From: Necropsobacter rosorum
Lineage (GTDB): Bacteria; Pseudomonadota; Gammaproteobacteria; Enterobacterales; Pasteurellaceae
Assembly: GCA_000751835.1 (NCBI GenBank)
Contig: CCMQ01000006.1
Coordinates: forward strand, 310,001 to 374,000
Length of the DNA: 64,000 bases
Direction: 5' to 3'
The notes under the pieces were generated by a model that did no database searches, was not told where the DNA came from, and saw nothing but the letters and a program-made list of their open reading frames with translations. Shown in pieces: positions 1-10,789 of the stretch. Position 1 is the stretch's first letter. The number at the start of each line of letters is the position of its first letter. A program made the position numbers and the translations under genes.

Positions 1-222
1 TCGTTATTTTACGACTACGCGACGGGTAAATATTATAAAAGTACGCGCACGCTGAGCAAAAATACCGATAACCATGTCACGCTGCAAAGCCTCGGTGCCG
101 GCCTCGCGTTATCTGCCGCCAATAATTACCATATCGGCCTGACGTTCGCCAAACCGATAAACAACAAACTCGCCGCGTCCGATCGGCATCAAGTCTGGCT
201 GTCCGCCATGAAAACATTTTAA
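1..222 (+). CDS. hxuB: C-terminal end of an HxuB-like TpsB outer-membrane transporter (partial)
   Basis: Only the last 73 codons are in the window; the reading frame is open from base 1 to a TAA at 220-222. The translation (SLFYDYATGKYY..., ending ...HQVWLSAMKTF) has the alternating polar/hydrophobic pattern and aromatic C-terminal residue of an outer-membrane beta-barrel. It sits 12 bp before a TpsA exoprotein, the usual order of two-partner secretion operons. TpsB proteins (FhaC/ShlB/HxuB) carry the partner across the outer membrane. The HxuB assignment rests on the HxuA-like partner and is inference; the N-terminal POTRA domains lie outside the window. Confidence 0.75.
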   Translation, partial: SLFYDYATGKYYKSTRTLSKNTDNHVTLQSLGAGLALSAANNYHIGLTFAKPINNKLAASDRHQVWLSAMKTF

Positions 223-234
223 TAAGGGAACAAT

Positions 235-3177
235 ATGAAGAAATTACATGTAATCAGCCTTGCCATGGCAAGCTATATTGCACAGCTCCATGCCGCCGGC
301 TTGCCGCAAAACGGTCAAATCACCTCGGGGCAGGCGCAGATCGCCACTCAAGCGGATAACATGACCATCCGCCAGCAAAGTCCGCAGGTCAGTATTGATT
401 GGCAGAGTTTCGATATCGGTCAAAAAAATCAGGTGGAATTCAAACAACCGAGTTCCACCGCCATCGCCTATAATCGTGTGCGCGGCGCAAACGCCAGTGA
501 AATTCAGGGTAAGCTGGTGGCAAACGGTCGGGTGTTTCTGGCTAATCCGAACGGGGTGTTATTCAGCAAAGACGCGCAGGTTAATGTGGGCAGTCTGCTG
601 GTCACCACTAAAGCGCTGGAAAACCCGGCGCAAAACCTAAACAATCAGACGATGACCTTTGTGCGGGTCAAGCAAAAAGAAGGGGCAATCAAAAATCAGG
701 GAAAAATCACCGCACAAGGTGAAAACGGTTTTGTGGCGTTAATCGGCGATCAGGTCAGTAACGAAGGTACCATCGAAGGGAAATATTATCAGCAAACCAC
801 GAAAACCAAAACCATGGTGTGCAGCAATGATTATGGTGCGATATATAGTACGATTACCAGCGAACAGGCCTGTAGAGATTTTGCCAACGACTGGTGGGAA
901 GGCAGCCCGAGTGCACGCTGGCGCGAAAAAGAAAGCGTGAAAACCGTCGTTTCGCCGGGACAGGTGATTCTCGGCAGCGGCGAAAATTTTACCTTAACCT
1001 TAAATGACAGCAATATCGACCTTGATCTGGACGCCAACACCGTCGCCGCGCTGGTGGAGAACCGCGGCATGATTATATCCGAAGACGGTCATGTCGTTCT
1101 CACCGCCCAAGGGCGCAATGATGCGCTGAAAAGTGCGGTCAATAATGACGGTATTATTGAAGCCAAACGGGCGGCATTAACCGACAGCGGCAGCATTACC
1201 CTGCTGGCGGAAAATATTCAGCTCGGCAAACACAGTCGTCTGAACAGCGAAACGCTGAACCTGAAAGCGCCGCAACATCGCCTGCATATTCAATCTGCCG
1301 AGGGCGCCAAAATCACCGCCCGCAAAACCGTTATCGGAGAAAATAATGATCGCATCGGGCAAAAAACCGTGAAACATCTGCGGATTGAAGGGAGGTTCTC
1401 CCGCGATGACAGTAACGAATTCTATGATAAGGCCAAGAATAAACTGAATAGTCTTATTGAGATCAAAGCATTAGATAAAATTATGATTGCAGACAGTCTA
1501 TCGCCGAGCTCCGAGCATTCCTTTATTCAAACCGATGCGCTGGCCTCAATGTTAGCCAGCAGCGGAAAGGTCGCATTATTGAACGCCGGCTCTGGTTATG
1601 ATGCCGTCAAAGCCGGAATCGATATTTCCGGCAAACTGCATGTGGATTCCTTCCGAAATACGGATTCCTTCCTGCTGCTGGACTCGCCGCATCAAATTAG
1701 CATTCATCATGCCGACTGGCGGGCCAAAAACGGGCGTTTACTGCTATTGGGGCAGCTTTGGAACTATTACCAAGGGCGTGTACCGCAAGGACTGACACCG
1801 GCAATCCGGATCAGCCACAGCCGCTTCGATCTGGGGAACGGTTCGCTCGGCTTCGGGCATAATACGCAGCTGCAAAACCGGGTATATTACGAACAAAGCG
1901 CGCAATATGTGGAGGAGGATCAACGCAATTATTTCGCCGTCAATCTACAGGATGTCAGCTTTAACCGGGTTGATGATGTGGTCATTAGCGGCGGTTTCGG
2001 GCAGGTGGAATTCGACCGTGTAAACGCCGAAGGACGCACCAGTTTTTACATTCATGGCGGCAATCAACGCAAATGGGGCAAAGACGGCGCCCAAACCCGT
2101 TGGGAATACGGATTAAAAGATCTGGAAGAACGTATTTTGCGCTCCCAGCCGGATCATTCCCAACGCCGCTGGGCTTATTCCACAAAAACCGATGAAAGCC
2201 TGAACCGTGAATTCTGGGATTATTTTTACCAATGGGTCAAAGAGCGGTCGCATTTGGAGACCGATATTACAATTAAAAACAGCGATTTCAATCTGCACAA
2301 CGGCTTTATGCATTTAATGGCTAAACATGTGCGGCTGGAAAACAGCAATATCACTCTCCGTTTTGATCAACCGTTGGATTCCTTCGGTAAAGCCATCAAT
2401 AAAATGGGAATTAATGCCGAAAATACGCTTATGGACAATAGCCATATCCGAATTATCGGCGCCGATATGAAAGGCGTTACCCCCGATTCCAAATCCGGCG
2501 CGGCCGCCTTTCATCTGGTCGGCAATTTAACCGGTAAAAACCGCAGTACTATTTTTGTCCGCACTCATCAGGGCTACAGCTTCCGCACGGACGGGCGTTC
2601 AACTATTAAAGGGGAAAACAGTAAAGACGACTTAGCGATTACCGTTATCAATACCGGTCTACCGCCGGTGGCGGACGGTGCGGATCTGGGCCGTAACAAC
2701 AATGACGATTATTTAGGTACCGCAGGCATCGTCATCGGCGGCGAATCCGGCGACAGAACCCTGTTTGAAAACGTCAAAGTTCAGGCCATCGCCCCGAACG
2801 GCGCGAATGCCTACCTGAGCGCAAAAGCCTTACCGCTGGAAACCAAAAACGCGGATTTTTCCTATTTTGAATTACCGCGCAGCACCAATCAATTATCCGC
2901 TTATATTCAAGGTGAGCATACCCGGCTAAATCTGTCCGCGCGGGAAAAATTACAGCTGTTGGATCGCCTACAGGGTATCGCCGGCTCGAATCTTTCCAGC
3001 CATCAGGTAGCGCAAACCGCGCAAAATCAGCTGGCGCAACGCCGCCCGGCGGTAATCCGCGATAATCTGGCGGAAGACAGCGTTGCCATGACAATATGTG
3101 ATGAACAGGGACAATGCGAAGAACGGCTTATCGGAAAAGGCGGCAGCGCCCGCATAACGGTAGGCGAATTGCAATAA
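235..3177 (+). CDS. hxuA: HxuA-like heme:hemopexin-binding TpsA exoprotein
   Basis: A 980-residue secreted protein of the two-partner secretion class. Residues 1-21 form a signal peptide; the following TPS domain carries the hallmarks NRV near residue 80 and NPNG at 104-107, needed for recognition by the TpsB partner. The stretch IDWQSFDIGQ is very close to H. influenzae HxuA as I remember it, and the length is near that protein (about 930). The rest is a long beta-helix. A cysteine pair at 955 and 961 near the C-terminus resembles the disulfide loop that anchors or delays release of some TpsA proteins. A second pair (196, 213) lies in a Trp-rich insertion after the TPS domain. The start has a good ribosome site (AAGGGA, 224-229) directly after the partner gene. 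Likely role: taking heme from host hemopexin. Other TpsA roles (adhesin) cannot be excluded. Confidence 0.78.
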   Translation: MKKLHVISLAMASYIAQLHAAGLPQNGQITSGQAQIATQADNMTIRQQSPQVSIDWQSFDIGQKNQVEFKQPSSTAIAYNRVRGANASEIQGKLVANGRVFLANPNGVLFSKDAQVNVGSLLVTTKALENPAQNLNNQTMTFVRVKQKEGAIKNQGKITAQGENGFVALIGDQVSNEGTIEGKYYQQTTKTKTMVCSNDYGAIYSTITSEQACRDFANDWWEGSPSARWREKESVKTVVSPGQVILGSGENFTLTLNDSNIDLDLDANTVAALVENRGMIISEDGHVVLTAQGRNDALKSAVNNDGIIEAKRAALTDSGSITLLAENIQLGKHSRLNSETLNLKAPQHRLHIQSAEGAKITARKTVIGENNDRIGQKTVKHLRIEGRFSRDDSNEFYDKAKNKLNSLIEIKALDKIMIADSLSPSSEHSFIQTDALASMLASSGKVALLNAGSGYDAVKAGIDISGKLHVDSFRNTDSFLLLDSPHQISIHHADWRAKNGRLLLLGQLWNYYQGRVPQGLTPAIRISHSRFDLGNGSLGFGHNTQLQNRVYYEQSAQYVEEDQRNYFAVNLQDVSFNRVDDVVISGGFGQVEFDRVNAEGRTSFYIHGGNQRKWGKDGAQTRWEYGLKDLEERILRSQPDHSQRRWAYSTKTDESLNREFWDYFYQWVKERSHLETDITIKNSDFNLHNGFMHLMAKHVRLENSNITLRFDQPLDSFGKAINKMGINAENTLMDNSHIRIIGADMKGVTPDSKSGAAAFHLVGNLTGKNRSTIFVRTHQGYSFRTDGRSTIKGENSKDDLAITVINTGLPPVADGADLGRNNNDDYLGTAGIVIGGESGDRTLFENVKVQAIAPNGANAYLSAKALPLETKNADFSYFELPRSTNQLSAYIQGEHTRLNLSAREKLQLLDRLQGIAGSNLSSHQVAQTAQNQLAQRRPAVIRDNLAEDSVAMTICDEQGQCEERLIGKGGSARITVGELQ

Positions 3178-3188
3178 TCCGAACGCAC

Positions 3189-3212
3189 AAAAAAGCGGGC
3201 TGAAACGCCCGC
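3189..3212 (-). terminator. Hairpin with U-run on the minus strand
   Basis: A 6-bp GC stem (GCGGGC 3195-3200 with GCCCGC 3207-3212, six-base loop) is followed on the minus strand by six T. It lies 10-35 bp after the hxuA stop, so it may also slow plus-strand transcription, though a U-run is missing there. Confidence 0.5.
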
Positions 3213-3272
3213 CCTACACCGCCACCGACAACGCCGGCGGATTACGCTGATATTCTACGGCGTACAGTTTAA

Positions 3273-3281
3273 AAGTGCGGT
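3273..3281 (+). repeat. DNA uptake signal sequence (single copy)
   Basis: AAGTGCGGT, the core of the Haemophilus-type uptake signal. Other single copies include 6140-6148 (before rarA), 6801-6809 (inside the lolA signal-peptide codons), 9726-9734 (inside ftsK) and 61520-61528 (between uvrD and rlmM). Paired inverted copies are listed as terminators. Confidence 0.85.
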
Positions 3282-3332
3282 GGTTTTTTTGCTGATTTCG
3301 AATAAACCCGAATGATTAATGCCGTAAACTAT

Positions 3333-3358
3333 AAAAAAAAGGACGCCTTTAAGCATCC
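3333..3358 (-). terminator. serS terminator
   Basis: On the minus strand GGATGC and GCGTCC (3353-3358 and 3341-3346) pair with one G-U wobble and run into eight T (3340 down to 3333). It lies 26 bp past the serS stop. Confidence 0.7.
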
Positions 3359-3383
3359 TTCCATCCGTTAGCGATGAAGTTAA

Positions 3384-4682
<1,299 letters not shown>

Positions 4683-4755
4683 CTAACCTGTTAATTTGAA
4701 ATGTGTGTTACCCAGATAATTGGCTATTCTAGATCGGATTAATAAAATAAACCAG

Positions 4756-6105
4756 TTATCCGCGTGATTTATAACGACTATTCGGGCTTTGTTTATCCAG
4801 TTCGCGCAAACGGGTTAATTTTTCGCTGATCTGAATTTCCATACCGCGCGGCACCGGAAAATAATATTGTGTCTCTTGCAGCGCTTCGGGGAAGTAATTT
4901 TCGCCCGCGGCATAAGCGTTCGGCTCATCATGAGCATAGCGGTATTCGGCGCCGTAACCCAGCTCTTTCATTAACGCAGTCGGTGCATTGCGCAAATGTT
5001 CCGGTACGTCATAATCGGGGCTTTCCATCGCCTGTTTCTTGGCGGCTTTGAAAGCGGTATAAACCGCATTGCTTTTCGGCGCCACGGCAAGATACACAAT
5101 AGCCTGAGCAATCGCGCGTTCGCCTTCCGCAGCGCCGACCCGGGTAAAACAATCCCACGCCGCCAGCGCCACCTGCATTGCGCGTGGATCGGCATTGCCC
5201 ACATCTTCGGAGGCAATCGCCAGCAAACGCCGCGCCACATATAACGGATCACCGCCGGCGGTAATAATGCGGGCATACCAGTATAACGCGGCATCCGGCG
5301 CGGAACCGCGCACCGATTTATGCAGGGCGGAAATCAGATCATAAAAGCGATCGCCCTGTTTATCAAAACGCGCCTGCCGTTCGCCCAGCACCTCGGTCAG
5401 CAAAGTGCGGTCTAAAATTTTGCCGTTTTCCGTTTCCTCCGCCATATCCGCCATTAATTCCAGGCAATTCAGCGCCAGACGGGCATCGCCGTTGACATAA
5501 CCGGCCAGCAGAGACAGCAGATTGTCTTGTAAAATCAACCGCACTTTGCCTAGGCCGCGTTCGTTATCATCCACCGCCTGCCGTAACACCCGTTCGATAT
5601 CCGGCGCGCTCAGCGGTTTTAAAACATATACCCGCGCGCGGGAAAGCAGCGCGTTGTTCAGTTCAAAGGAGGGATTTTCCGTCGTCGCACCGATAAAAAT
5701 CACCGTGCCGTCTTCAATATGCGGCAAAAAGGCATCCTGCTGACTTTTATTAAAGCGGTGTACTTCGTCCACAAACAACACCGTACGCCGATCCGCCAGC
5801 CGGTTTTGTTTGGCCCGCTCAATCGCCTCGCGAATTTCTTTAATGCCGCCCGTTACGGCGGAAATGCGTTCCACATCGGCTTGAATCCGCTGTGCGATAA
5901 TCTCCGCCAGCGTGGTTTTGCCGGTGCCCGGCGGCCCCCATAGAATCATCGAATGAATATGCCCGGCCTCAATGGCTTTGCGTAACGGTTTACCCGGTGC
6001 CAACAGGTGAGACTGCCCGCAATACTGTTCCAATGTCGTCGGTCTCATGCGGGCGGCTAAAGGCCGAAACTCATTTTCGTTAAAATCGAAAGCCAGATTA
6101 GACAT
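4756..6105 (-). CDS. rarA: Replication-associated recombination protein A (AAA+ ATPase)
   Basis: A 449-residue AAA+ ATPase of the RarA/MgsA/WRNIP1 family that acts at stalled replication forks and ssDNA-dsDNA junctions. Walker [10 protein letters not shown] is at about 57-65, Walker [10 protein letters not shown] at about 110-118, and a sensor [12 protein letters not shown] follows. The C-terminal tetramerisation part ([19 protein letters not shown]..., [13 protein letters not shown]) is complete. I place the start at [13 protein letters not shown] because it matches the family N-terminus; the frame is open 12 codons further upstream, but that stretch contains an uptake-signal copy just before it and looks non-coding. 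It lies between lolA and serS as in E. coli. Confidence 0.95.
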   Translation of the reverse strand: MSNLAFDFNENEFRPLAARMRPTTLEQYCGQSHLLAPGKPLRKAIEAGHIHSMILWGPPGTGKTTLAEIIAQRIQADVERISAVTGGIKEIREAIERAKQNRLADRRTVLFVDEVHRFNKSQQDAFLPHIEDGTVIFIGATTENPSFELNNALLSRARVYVLKPLSAPDIERVLRQAVDDNERGLGKVRLILQDNLLSLLAGYVNGDARLALNCLELMADMAEETENGKILDRTLLTEVLGERQARFDKQGDRFYDLISALHKSVRGSAPDAALYWYARIITAGGDPLYVARRLLAIASEDVGNADPRAMQVALAAWDCFTRVGAAEGERAIAQAIVYLAVAPKSNAVYTAFKAAKKQAMESPDYDVPEHLRNAPTALMKELGYGAEYRYAHDEPNAYAAGENYFPEALQETQYYFPVPRGMEIQISEKLTRLRELDKQSPNSRYKSRG

Positions 6106-6212
6106 CGTATTTTGCTTTACCATAGTACGCCCTGCCAACAAGTGCGGTGTAGAAACGCGGAGAAATTCATCAAAACCGGCAGGATAAATCCATACCGATC
6201 ATCCGTTCGGGG

Positions 6213-6833
6213 TTATTTTTTCTTGCGCTGATCGTCCAGCTCCACGCCTTTCGGCACGCTAAACCGGAACAGACTATCCGCCAGCGGCAGATTGGTGATG
6301 TTGCGCAGCAGATACAGATTCGCCTGACCGTCTTTTTCGATGGTACTGAAATTTTTCAGCACGCCGTCCGCCTCAATCCGGATATCGAACTGTTTGATGT
6401 TGCTTTGCGCGGATTTCGGTTTCAGGATAAACGTATCGGCACGCTGTTCCACCGAATATTGATTCCAATGGGCTTTATCGTTACTGGTCAGCAGCACGAA
6501 AGGCGTATCGTTGACCGCCTCGCTCACCCAGTTGGCCGTGACCTGTTCCACGAAAGGATCATAAAACCACAGGGTTTTACCGTCGGAAATAATCTGCGTT
6601 TCCTGCGGCGCTTTATTATCCATGCGGAACAAATTCGGCCGTTTAATCTGAATTTTACCGCTGCCCTGCTGGATTTCCTTGCCTTTCGGATCGCTGACTT
6701 TTTGCGTGTAATCGGCGCTCAGTACATCCACTTTGCTTAACCGCGCCTGCAATTCTTCCGCCGCATCCGCCCACGCCAGCGGGCTGATGCCGGCAAGCAA
6801 AAGTGCGGTCAGTTTTAATGCTGTTTTTTTCAT
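6213..6833 (-). CDS. lolA: Periplasmic lipoprotein carrier LolA
   Basis: A 206-residue periplasmic chaperone that takes lipoproteins from the LolCDE complex and hands them to LolB in the outer membrane. Residues 1-22 form a signal peptide ([22 protein letters not shown]); the mature part has the LolA pattern ([44 protein letters not shown]). The start is set at MKKTALKL; the open frame reaches 11 codons further but without a signal-like sequence. An uptake signal (6801-6809) is embedded in the signal-peptide codons. The receptor partner lolB is also in this window at 17479-18117. Confidence 0.95.
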   Translation of the reverse strand: MKKTALKLTALLLAGISPLAWADAAEELQARLSKVDVLSADYTQKVSDPKGKEIQQGSGKIQIKRPNLFRMDNKAPQETQIISDGKTLWFYDPFVEQVTANWVSEAVNDTPFVLLTSNDKAHWNQYSVEQRADTFILKPKSAQSNIKQFDIRIEADGVLKNFSTIEKDGQANLYLLRNITNLPLADSLFRFSVPKGVELDDQRKKK

Positions 6834-6953
6834 CGTTGTCGTCCTTAAACAAAAAAGTAATGGCATGAATTAGACCGTCAGAGACAAAATTAATTCACCC
6901 GCCGCGTTGCCGCTCACATCATTTGGCCGTTGCCTTCAGGCTGGCGGTGCGCG

Positions 6954-9800
6954 TTAATAATCGGACGGGCGGGATAAAATCTCCCGTTTTCCGTTCTGCA
7001 TCGCCGATACGATGCCCTGTTCTTCCAGTTGATCCATAATCCGTGCGGCACGGTTGAACCCCACGCGGAAACGGCGCTGAATGGCGGAAACTGATGTGGT
7101 GCCGGTGCTGACCACAAATTCCACCACATCATCAAACAGATCGTCCAGCTCGCCGTCATCAAAACCGCGCTCGCCGTCGCCGCTCTCTTCGTCTTCCGCA
7201 CCGTCTAAAATGCCGTCGATATAATTCGGTTTACCGCGTGCGCGCCAGTCGTCGGCCACGCGCGCCACTTCGTCATCGCTCATAAATGCGCCGTGTACGC
7301 GGATCAAATCGGAAGATCCCTGACCGGAATACAGCATATCGCCGCGCCCCAGCAAGGCTTCCGCGCCGCCCTGATCCAAAATGGTGCGCGAGTCGATTTT
7401 ACTCGCCACGGTAAAGGCGATACGGCTTGGAATATTCGCCTTAATCAGCCCGGTGATCACATCCACCGACGGACGCTGCGTGGCTAAAATCAGATGAATG
7501 CCGATGGCGCGGGCTTTTTGCGCCAGACGCGCGATCAGCTCTTCAATCTGTTTGCCGGCAACCATCATCAAATCCGCAAATTCGTCCACGATCACCACAA
7601 TATAACTGAGTTTTTCCAATGCCGGCGGCAGGGTGTCCATGGTATCGCCCGGTCGCCACAACGGATTCGGAATCGGCATGCCCATGGCGTTATATTCGTC
7701 GATTTTCTCGTTATAGCCTTCAATATTGCGCACGCGCAGCGCCGATAACAACTGATAGCGGCGTTCCATTTCGTCCACGCACCAGCGCAGCGCATTGGCG
7801 GCTTTTTTCATATCGGTCACCACTTCGGTCAGCAAATGCGGGATGCCGTTATAAATGGACAATTCCACCACTTTCGGGTCGATCATGATAAATTTGACTT
7901 CTTCCGGTTTAACCCGGAACAACAGGCTTAAAATCATGGTATTCACGCCCACGGATTTGCCCGAACCGGTCGACCCCGCCACCAGTAAGTGCGGCATTTT
8001 CGCCAGATCCACCACTACCGGTTTGCCGCTGATATCTTTCCCCAGCGCCATGGACAGCAGTGAGGTTGAACGGCGGAATTCGTCACTGTCCAGCACATCG
8101 CGCAACGGTACGGTCTGGCGCTGCACGTTCGGCGTTTCAATGCCGATATAAGGTTTGCCCGGAATCACTTCCGCCACACGGATCGAACGGAACATCAACG
8201 CGCGCGCCAAATCCGTATCGATCCCCGTCACTTTGGAGGCTTTCACGCCCGGCTGTAACTCCAGTTCATAGCGCGTAACCACCGGACCGACCAGCACATC
8301 TTTCACCGTGGCTTTCACATTGAAATTCCGCAGCTGCTGCTCGATACGCTGCGAGGTTTCGATAATTTCGTCCTGGGTAATTTCCTGCGCTTTGACCGGC
8401 CGATGCTCCAGCAAATCCAGACTCGGCAGCGGCGTGGTCGGTTTGGCGCCGATCGTCACTTTTTTCTGTAACGCCGGATGAATCAGGGAATCGCCGTAAG
8501 ACTGATAATGCGGCGGCGCAGACGGCGGAGTTTCAGGCGTTTGCGGTGCGTCGGATAAAATCACATGCAGGGCGTCTTCCGCGTGCATCGCTTTGGCACG
8601 CTGTTCCATCTCATTCAGTCGCTGTTGTTCCTGCTCGGCAAACTGACGTGCCAGCTCCGCCATGTCCGCTTCGCCCTGTACCGCCGGGGCGGGATCAACG
8701 GTAATTTGCTCGGTGGCGTTCAGCGTTGCATTGCTGTCGGGCATGGAAACTTTCGGCATGGCGATATCCGCATAAGCCGCGCTATAGCCATTATTGGCAT
8801 AATGATCGCCGGCAAATTCGGTCGGCCGTTCGACGGCGGAATAAGCATAATCCGCGGCGCTCGAAACTGTCGGCGACGGCGTAATGCTGACCGACGGCAA
8901 TTCATTGGCGGGTTGTACCGTATAGGCACCGAATGCCGGTATTTCGGACGACATCGTCCCCGCCGCCGAAACCTCGCCCGCTGTGTTTGAACGCGCGCTC
9001 TCAGGTTCAGGCGCAACGGAAGTCAGACCGCTAATATGAATTAACTTATCGATATTGACCAAGCCGTCGTCGGCGTCTTTTTCCGCGTTTTCTTCGCTAT
9101 CCGCCACCACCGTATTCGCCTGCGGCGGACGGATAATAATTTCCTCCAGCGGCTGGGTAACGGTTTCTTTGCCCGCGCTTTCTGCCGCCGTATCAATAGC
9201 CGGTGCCGAGTCGTTTTGCGCCTTATCTTCATTTTTCATGGTCAGCCAGTAATAAAATTTCATCAGCAGCCGCAGCAGCGAGGCGCCGGAGCAAAAAATA
9301 AAGCCCACCACGCTAAAAATAAAGGCGGTAAATAAAATGCCGAATTTACCCAACAGCGGAAAAAACGACACCGTCAGACTCGCCCCCAGCACGCCGCCGG
9401 CCAGATAATACGGCGTATTGGACAGCAGCAAGGTCGCCAGCACGGTTAACCCGCAAAGCAATAATACAAAACCGCATAAACGAAAACCGAAACGCAGCCA
9501 GGTCAGGCTGTCCGTGCGCTTGGTTTTAATAAAACTGACCGGCGCAACAAACAGCACAAAGGGCAGAATATTCCCGATATGACCGAACATCGCAAAAAAC
9601 AAATCGATAAGCCAAGCGCCGAACGCACCGGCTTTATTAATGGTGGTCGGCTGCGAGGTTGACACCGACCACGAACTGTCCAGCGGGCTGTAACCTGACC
9701 AGGCGATAATCAAATACAGCCCGAAAAGTGCGGTTAATCCTAACAATAATTCAACGAGATATTGTTTCGGCGAAAAATGATGAGTAATACGTTTAATCAT
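6954..9800 (-). CDS. ftsK: DNA translocase FtsK
   Basis: A 948-residue cell-division protein that pumps chromosomal DNA through the closing septum and activates XerCD at dif. The first 190 residues hold four hydrophobic segments and a short soluble loop; about 190-450 is a low-complexity Ala/Pro/Glu-rich linker; the RecA-like motor follows with Walker [14 protein letters not shown] near 605-615 and Walker [15 protein letters not shown]; the last 70 residues are the winged-helix gamma domain ([23 protein letters not shown] cut short here) that reads KOPS. It is shorter than E. coli FtsK (1329) because of a shorter linker. It begins 7 bp after the lrp stop, so both are probably co-transcribed. 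Confidence 0.97.
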   Translation of the reverse strand: MIKRITHHFSPKQYLVELLLGLTALFGLYLIIAWSGYSPLDSSWSVSTSQPTTINKAGAFGAWLIDLFFAMFGHIGNILPFVLFVAPVSFIKTKRTDSLTWLRFGFRLCGFVLLLCGLTVLATLLLSNTPYYLAGGVLGASLTVSFFPLLGKFGILFTAFIFSVVGFIFCSGASLLRLLMKFYYWLTMKNEDKAQNDSAPAIDTAAESAGKETVTQPLEEIIIRPPQANTVVADSEENAEKDADDGLVNIDKLIHISGLTSVAPEPESARSNTAGEVSAAGTMSSEIPAFGAYTVQPANELPSVSITPSPTVSSAADYAYSAVERPTEFAGDHYANNGYSAAYADIAMPKVSMPDSNATLNATEQITVDPAPAVQGEADMAELARQFAEQEQQRLNEMEQRAKAMHAEDALHVILSDAPQTPETPPSAPPHYQSYGDSLIHPALQKKVTIGAKPTTPLPSLDLLEHRPVKAQEITQDEIIETSQRIEQQLRNFNVKATVKDVLVGPVVTRYELELQPGVKASKVTGIDTDLARALMFRSIRVAEVIPGKPYIGIETPNVQRQTVPLRDVLDSDEFRRSTSLLSMALGKDISGKPVVVDLAKMPHLLVAGSTGSGKSVGVNTMILSLLFRVKPEEVKFIMIDPKVVELSIYNGIPHLLTEVVTDMKKAANALRWCVDEMERRYQLLSALRVRNIEGYNEKIDEYNAMGMPIPNPLWRPGDTMDTLPPALEKLSYIVVIVDEFADLMMVAGKQIEELIARLAQKARAIGIHLILATQRPSVDVITGLIKANIPSRIAFTVASKIDSRTILDQGGAEALLGRGDMLYSGQGSSDLIRVHGAFMSDDEVARVADDWRARGKPNYIDGILDGAEDEESGDGERGFDDGELDDLFDDVVEFVVSTGTTSVSAIQRRFRVGFNRAARIMDQLEEQGIVSAMQNGKREILSRPSDY

Positions 9801-9807
9801 TATCTGT

Positions 9808-10287
9808 TTATTTTAATTGTAAAAAATTAGTCTGCTTCACTTCTTCCATCACCACATAAGTGCGGGTGTCGTTCACCCCGGGCAGACGCAGCAAAGTGGT
9901 GCCGAGTAATTGCCGGTAAGCCGCCATATCCGCCACCCGGGTTTTCAATAAATAGTCGAAATCGCCGGAAACCAAATGACATTCCTGAATCTCATCCAGT
10001 TGCTGCACCGCCGCGTTAAATTCTTCAAACACATCCGGTTTGCCGCGCACCAAGGTAATTTCCACAATCACCAGCAACGGCGAATTGAGCAACTCCGGAT
10101 TCAGCAACGCGCGGTAGCCCATAATCACGCCCTGTTTTTCCAGACGTTTCACCCGTTCCAGACAAGGTGTCGGCGACAAGCCGACTTTTTTCGACAAATC
10201 AATATTGGAGATCTTGCCGTTGCGCTGTAATTCGGTCAGAATTTTTATATCAATGCTGTCAAGTGCTCTCGTTAATTTCTTTTCCAT
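9808..10287 (-). CDS. lrp: Leucine-responsive regulatory protein
   Basis: A 159-residue Lrp/AsnC transcription factor. The N-terminal helix-turn-helix ([23 protein letters not shown]) is followed by the RAM ligand-binding beta-alpha-beta domain ([38 protein letters not shown]). The closeness to enteric Lrp and its place directly before ftsK, as in E. coli, favour Lrp itself over AsnC or another paralogue. Known Lrp proteins control amino-acid metabolism, transport and pili; no Lrp site is claimed here. Confidence 0.93.
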   Translation of the reverse strand: MEKKLTRALDSIDIKILTELQRNGKISNIDLSKKVGLSPTPCLERVKRLEKQGVIMGYRALLNPELLNSPLLVIVEITLVRGKPDVFEEFNAAVQQLDEIQECHLVSGDFDYLLKTRVADMAAYRQLLGTTLLRLPGVNDTRTYVVMEEVKQTNFLQLK

Positions 10288-10424
10288 AAAATCTCCAACT
10301 CTAAATAGGTAAATAACGTCAAAAAGACTGAAGAAGGTCTGATTTTACACTATTTCATTAGATTTTTATGTGATTTTTTTTATAAAATGTCGGCCTGCAA
10401 TCATTTGTTTCGAGGTTGTTAAAT

Positions 10425-10760
10425 ATGGCAAATCCGTTTATCGCCCACTGGACCTCCACCGGCAATACATTATGTTTAGGCCACTGGGAAATCACCTATC
10501 ACGACAAGGCATTAACGCTGCCGGAAAAAATACGCGAACACGATATGGGTACCCGCGGCATTTATTATTTTATCGATCCCACCGATGAGCTGTATTTGGA
10601 AGGGCTGGATGAAGACGACTGGATTTTAGCCAATATCGACTGGCTGAGCGAGGTGTTTATCGAGGCGGATATTCCGCTGGAAGAAGAATATATGCGCCTG
10701 TTTTATCAGGCGGTCAACCCGCAGGACTGGCGCTGCGGCAGCTGCGGCGGCTGTATTTAA
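10425..10760 (+). CDS. Small acidic protein of unknown function with a C-terminal CGSCGGC tail
   Basis: I do not recognise a named family for this 111-residue protein. The ATG at 10425 is preceded by GAGG (10412-10415) at good spacing; a TTG three codons upstream abuts that site and is unlikely. The sequence is acidic (IPLEEEYMRLFY, EGLDEDDWI), has no signal peptide or membrane segment, and ends WRCGSCGGCI, which could bind metal or act as a redox tail. It lies alone between the divergent lrp and the convergent radA, so it probably has its own promoter in 10288-10424. Conserved hypothetical is the safest label. Confidence 0.8.
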   Translation: MANPFIAHWTSTGNTLCLGHWEITYHDKALTLPEKIREHDMGTRGIYYFIDPTDELYLEGLDEDDWILANIDWLSEVFIEADIPLEEEYMRLFYQAVNPQDWRCGSCGGCI

Positions 10761-10789
10761 AGGCCGCCGCCGTATGCTTTTTCCTGAGA

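Noticed and set aside
8565-8990. 141-codon open frame antisense to ftsK
   Set aside because: It mirrors the low-complexity Ala/Pro linker of FtsK; no ribosome site and no protein features.
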